Source: CAZFDE01 sp964517795
GTDB taxonomy: Bacteria; Planctomycetota; Phycisphaerae; Sedimentisphaerales; Anaerobacaceae
DNA: 64,000 nt
Direction of reading: 5' to 3'
Assembly (NCBI GenBank): GCA_964517795.1
Contig: CAZFDE010000005.1
Span: 1 to 64,000 of the forward strand
A model generated the notes under the pieces. It saw only the letters and a program-made list of their open reading frames with translations, was not told the origin of the DNA and did no database searches. A program made the translations under genes and the position numbers. Positions 63,293 to 64,000 of the stretch are shown piece after piece (within the stretch, counting starts at the first letter, position 1; each line of letters begins with the position of its first letter).

Positions 63293-63331
63293 GAGTTACT
63301 CCTATTTTTTTCACGATTATAGTGTAACTCA
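63292..63331. promoter_or_regulatory. transposase promoter and read-through-blocking inverted repeat
   Basis: On the minus strand TGAGTTAC (plus 63324-63331) precedes the -10 TATAAT (plus 63316-63321). GTAACTCA (plus 63292-63299) overlaps the Shine-Dalgarno/ATG. Only transcripts entering from outside contain both arms and would hide the start site, as known for IS10 and IS50. Confidence 0.55.
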
Positions 63332-63417
63332 GAAGCCGCTATTTTAGAAGAAATCTCATAGTTAATTTCCTATGGGATGGCTGTGCAGTCATTACATAGG
63401 TAATTAAGGGTAAGCAA

Positions 63418-63612
63418 ATGCCAGTTGAAGATGAAAACATGCATGAAACCTTTTTACTAAAAGAATATGACAATATTGCAAAGGCACACTTTACTACGGT
63501 CGGAGCAAGGCTATTAGCAAATCTTTACTGCTGCCGGTTAAATTTGCAAACATTTTTAATGTTGACTTCATTAGCTATATGCCTAAATAAATATCTTGTG
63601 TTGTTGATTTAG
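63418..63612 (+). CDS. small hypothetical protein after the radical SAM gene
   Basis: A 64-residue frame with AAGGG nine bases before its ATG, 10 bases after the ancestral stop of the radical SAM gene (63405-63407), so it was the next operon gene before the insertion. The first 28 residues are soluble and acidic (MHETFLLKEYDNIAKAHF); the rest forms one hydrophobic segment (residues 42-64). It may be a shortened or frame-shifted version of a longer membrane protein. No family is recognised. Confidence 0.45.
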   Translation: MPVEDENMHETFLLKEYDNIAKAHFTTVGARLLANLYCCRLNLQTFLMLTSLAICLNKYLVLLI

Positions 63613-63646
63613 GGCTTTATAATATTCGGTGAAAGGATTAGTAAGA

Positions 63647-64000
63647 ATGAAAAAGGTTTTTCGTGATTTTATAGGCATTTTTTTAGGAATTATTGTAGGT
63701 ATAGCAATTTATCACTTCTACATAAACTTCCAGACTTCCTCACATAAATCTTTTCTAAATACAACAGCCAATAATCCTCAGGCAACTGATAAGGATTTTG
63801 CTAAATTAACCAATGATGTAACACCAAAAGCAAGTAACGAAACAAACATTTCTTCTGCTGAATTTTATTTATGTGAAATAAGCGATTTTTATGAAAGTCT
63901 TATTACGGTGTTATATTCAACAATAGGTATTTTGCTTGTAGTAAGTTTTATCTACGTTTATACAAGGTCCAGAAGTCATGCAGAAGAAATGGCACGTGAA
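63647..64000 (+). CDS. membrane protein of unknown function (cut by window end)
   Basis: An open frame with no stop by the end of the window (118 residues visible). The N-terminus has a membrane segment (FIGIFLGIIVGIAIYHFYI), then a soluble stretch of about 65 residues, then a second segment (ITVLYSTIGILLVVSFIYVY), ending in a charged tail. AAAGGA lies 13 bases upstream of the ATG. It is in the same orientation as the preceding operon and AT-rich, and could be its last gene or part of the next one. Confidence 0.6.
   Translation, partial: MKKVFRDFIGIFLGIIVGIAIYHFYINFQTSSHKSFLNTTANNPQATDKDFAKLTNDVTPKASNETNISSAEFYLCEISDFYESLITVLYSTIGILLVVSFIYVYTRSRSHAEEMARE

Larger units (their letters stand above)
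62030..63385. mobile_element. insertion sequence, 1356 bp, IS4-type
   Basis: The ends are perfect 15-bp inverted repeats, CACAGCCATCCCATA (62030-62044) and its complement at 63371-63385. They are flanked by a 9-bp duplication, so this is one recent insertion. It contains a minus-strand IS4/DDE transposase and, to its left, a relic of a second (IS256-type) transposase start. The insertion interrupts the 3' end of the radical SAM gene. Confidence 0.88.
47101..64000. mobile_element. integrated genomic island next to tRNA-Arg (right end not in window)
   Basis: An integrase next to a tRNA gene, a DNA-translocating ATPase, an antiphage-type operon, and an abrupt rise in A+T from about 52 kb all indicate an acquired element. 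No copy of the tRNA 3' or 5' sequence was found farther right, so the second att site lies outside the window or uses a sequence not recognised by eye. Extent is thus a minimum. Confidence 0.65.

Noticed and set aside
47101..64000. Right attachment site of the island
   Set aside because: No repeat of the tRNA-Arg sequence was found downstream by eye, so none is reported.

Overview
The window looks like a Planctomycetes (Phycisphaerae/Sedimentisphaerales-like) chromosome. That is an inference. It rests on secreted proteins with C-terminal dockerin-like EF-hand repeats (6096-8393 and 25437-27560), a TIGR03790-type secreted protein, tandem-domain pterin synthase, and a moderately GC-rich backbone. 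From about 52 kb the sequence becomes clearly more AT-rich, which marks acquired DNA.

Layout. Positions 1-6099 hold housekeeping genes: an NfuA/NifU-type scaffold, panB, prfB with a programmed +1 frameshift, pepA, folE and a two-domain 6-pyruvoyl-tetrahydropterin synthase. Position 6096-8393 (minus) is a secreted ADP-ribosylglycohydrolase-like dockerin protein. Positions 8968-41728 form a large surface-polysaccharide locus, all on the plus strand and often translationally coupled. It has nucleotide-sugar genes (SDR epimerase, a fused fucokinase/GDP-fucose pyrophosphorylase, UDP-glucose dehydrogenase, two UDP-GlcNAc 2-epimerases, and a 4,6-dehydratase/reductase/2-epimerase trio for a 2,6-dideoxy-amino-L-sugar). 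It also has a flippase, an O-antigen polymerase/ligase-like protein, five glycosyltransferases, a pyruvyl transferase paired with an FrhB-like iron-sulfur protein, an acyltransferase, an FkbH-like/ACP/GNAT acyl-decoration module, a DegT aminotransferase, an initiating phosphoglycosyl transferase, and finally a lysine 2,3-aminomutase-like radical SAM protein. Two large exported proteins sit in the middle. Positions 41757-46832 hold a terminator, a TIGR03790 protein, a VanZ-like protein, a nitroreductase/DJ-1 fusion and nadE.

At 47028 a tRNA-Arg(TCT) gene marks the edge of an integrated element. A tyrosine integrase abuts the 5' end of the tRNA, followed by a HerA/TraG-like DNA-pumping ATPase with C-terminal nuclease-like and HTH parts, and a small membrane protein. 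Divergently, 52331-62045 encodes one tightly packed AT-rich operon: an excisionase-type HTH protein; a 1135-residue protein combining four RNA-polymerase alpha-CTD-like modules with a sigma-70 region-4 domain; a phospholipase-D-like/superfamily 2 helicase; a 56-residue protein; a DndD-like SMC ATPase; a Dnd-associated-protein-4-like protein; and a radical SAM protein. No DndA, B, C or E is present. This looks like a DNA-modification or antiphage system related to but distinct from Dnd, and it is the most interesting part of the window.

An insertion sequence of 1356 bp (62030-63385, 15-bp inverted ends, 9-bp target duplication) has landed in the last codons of the radical SAM gene, replacing three residues with four. 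It carries an IS4-type transposase with a damaged C-terminus and a relic of an IS256-type transposase start. Beyond it are a short ORF and a membrane protein cut off by the window end; the far end of the integrated element is not in view.
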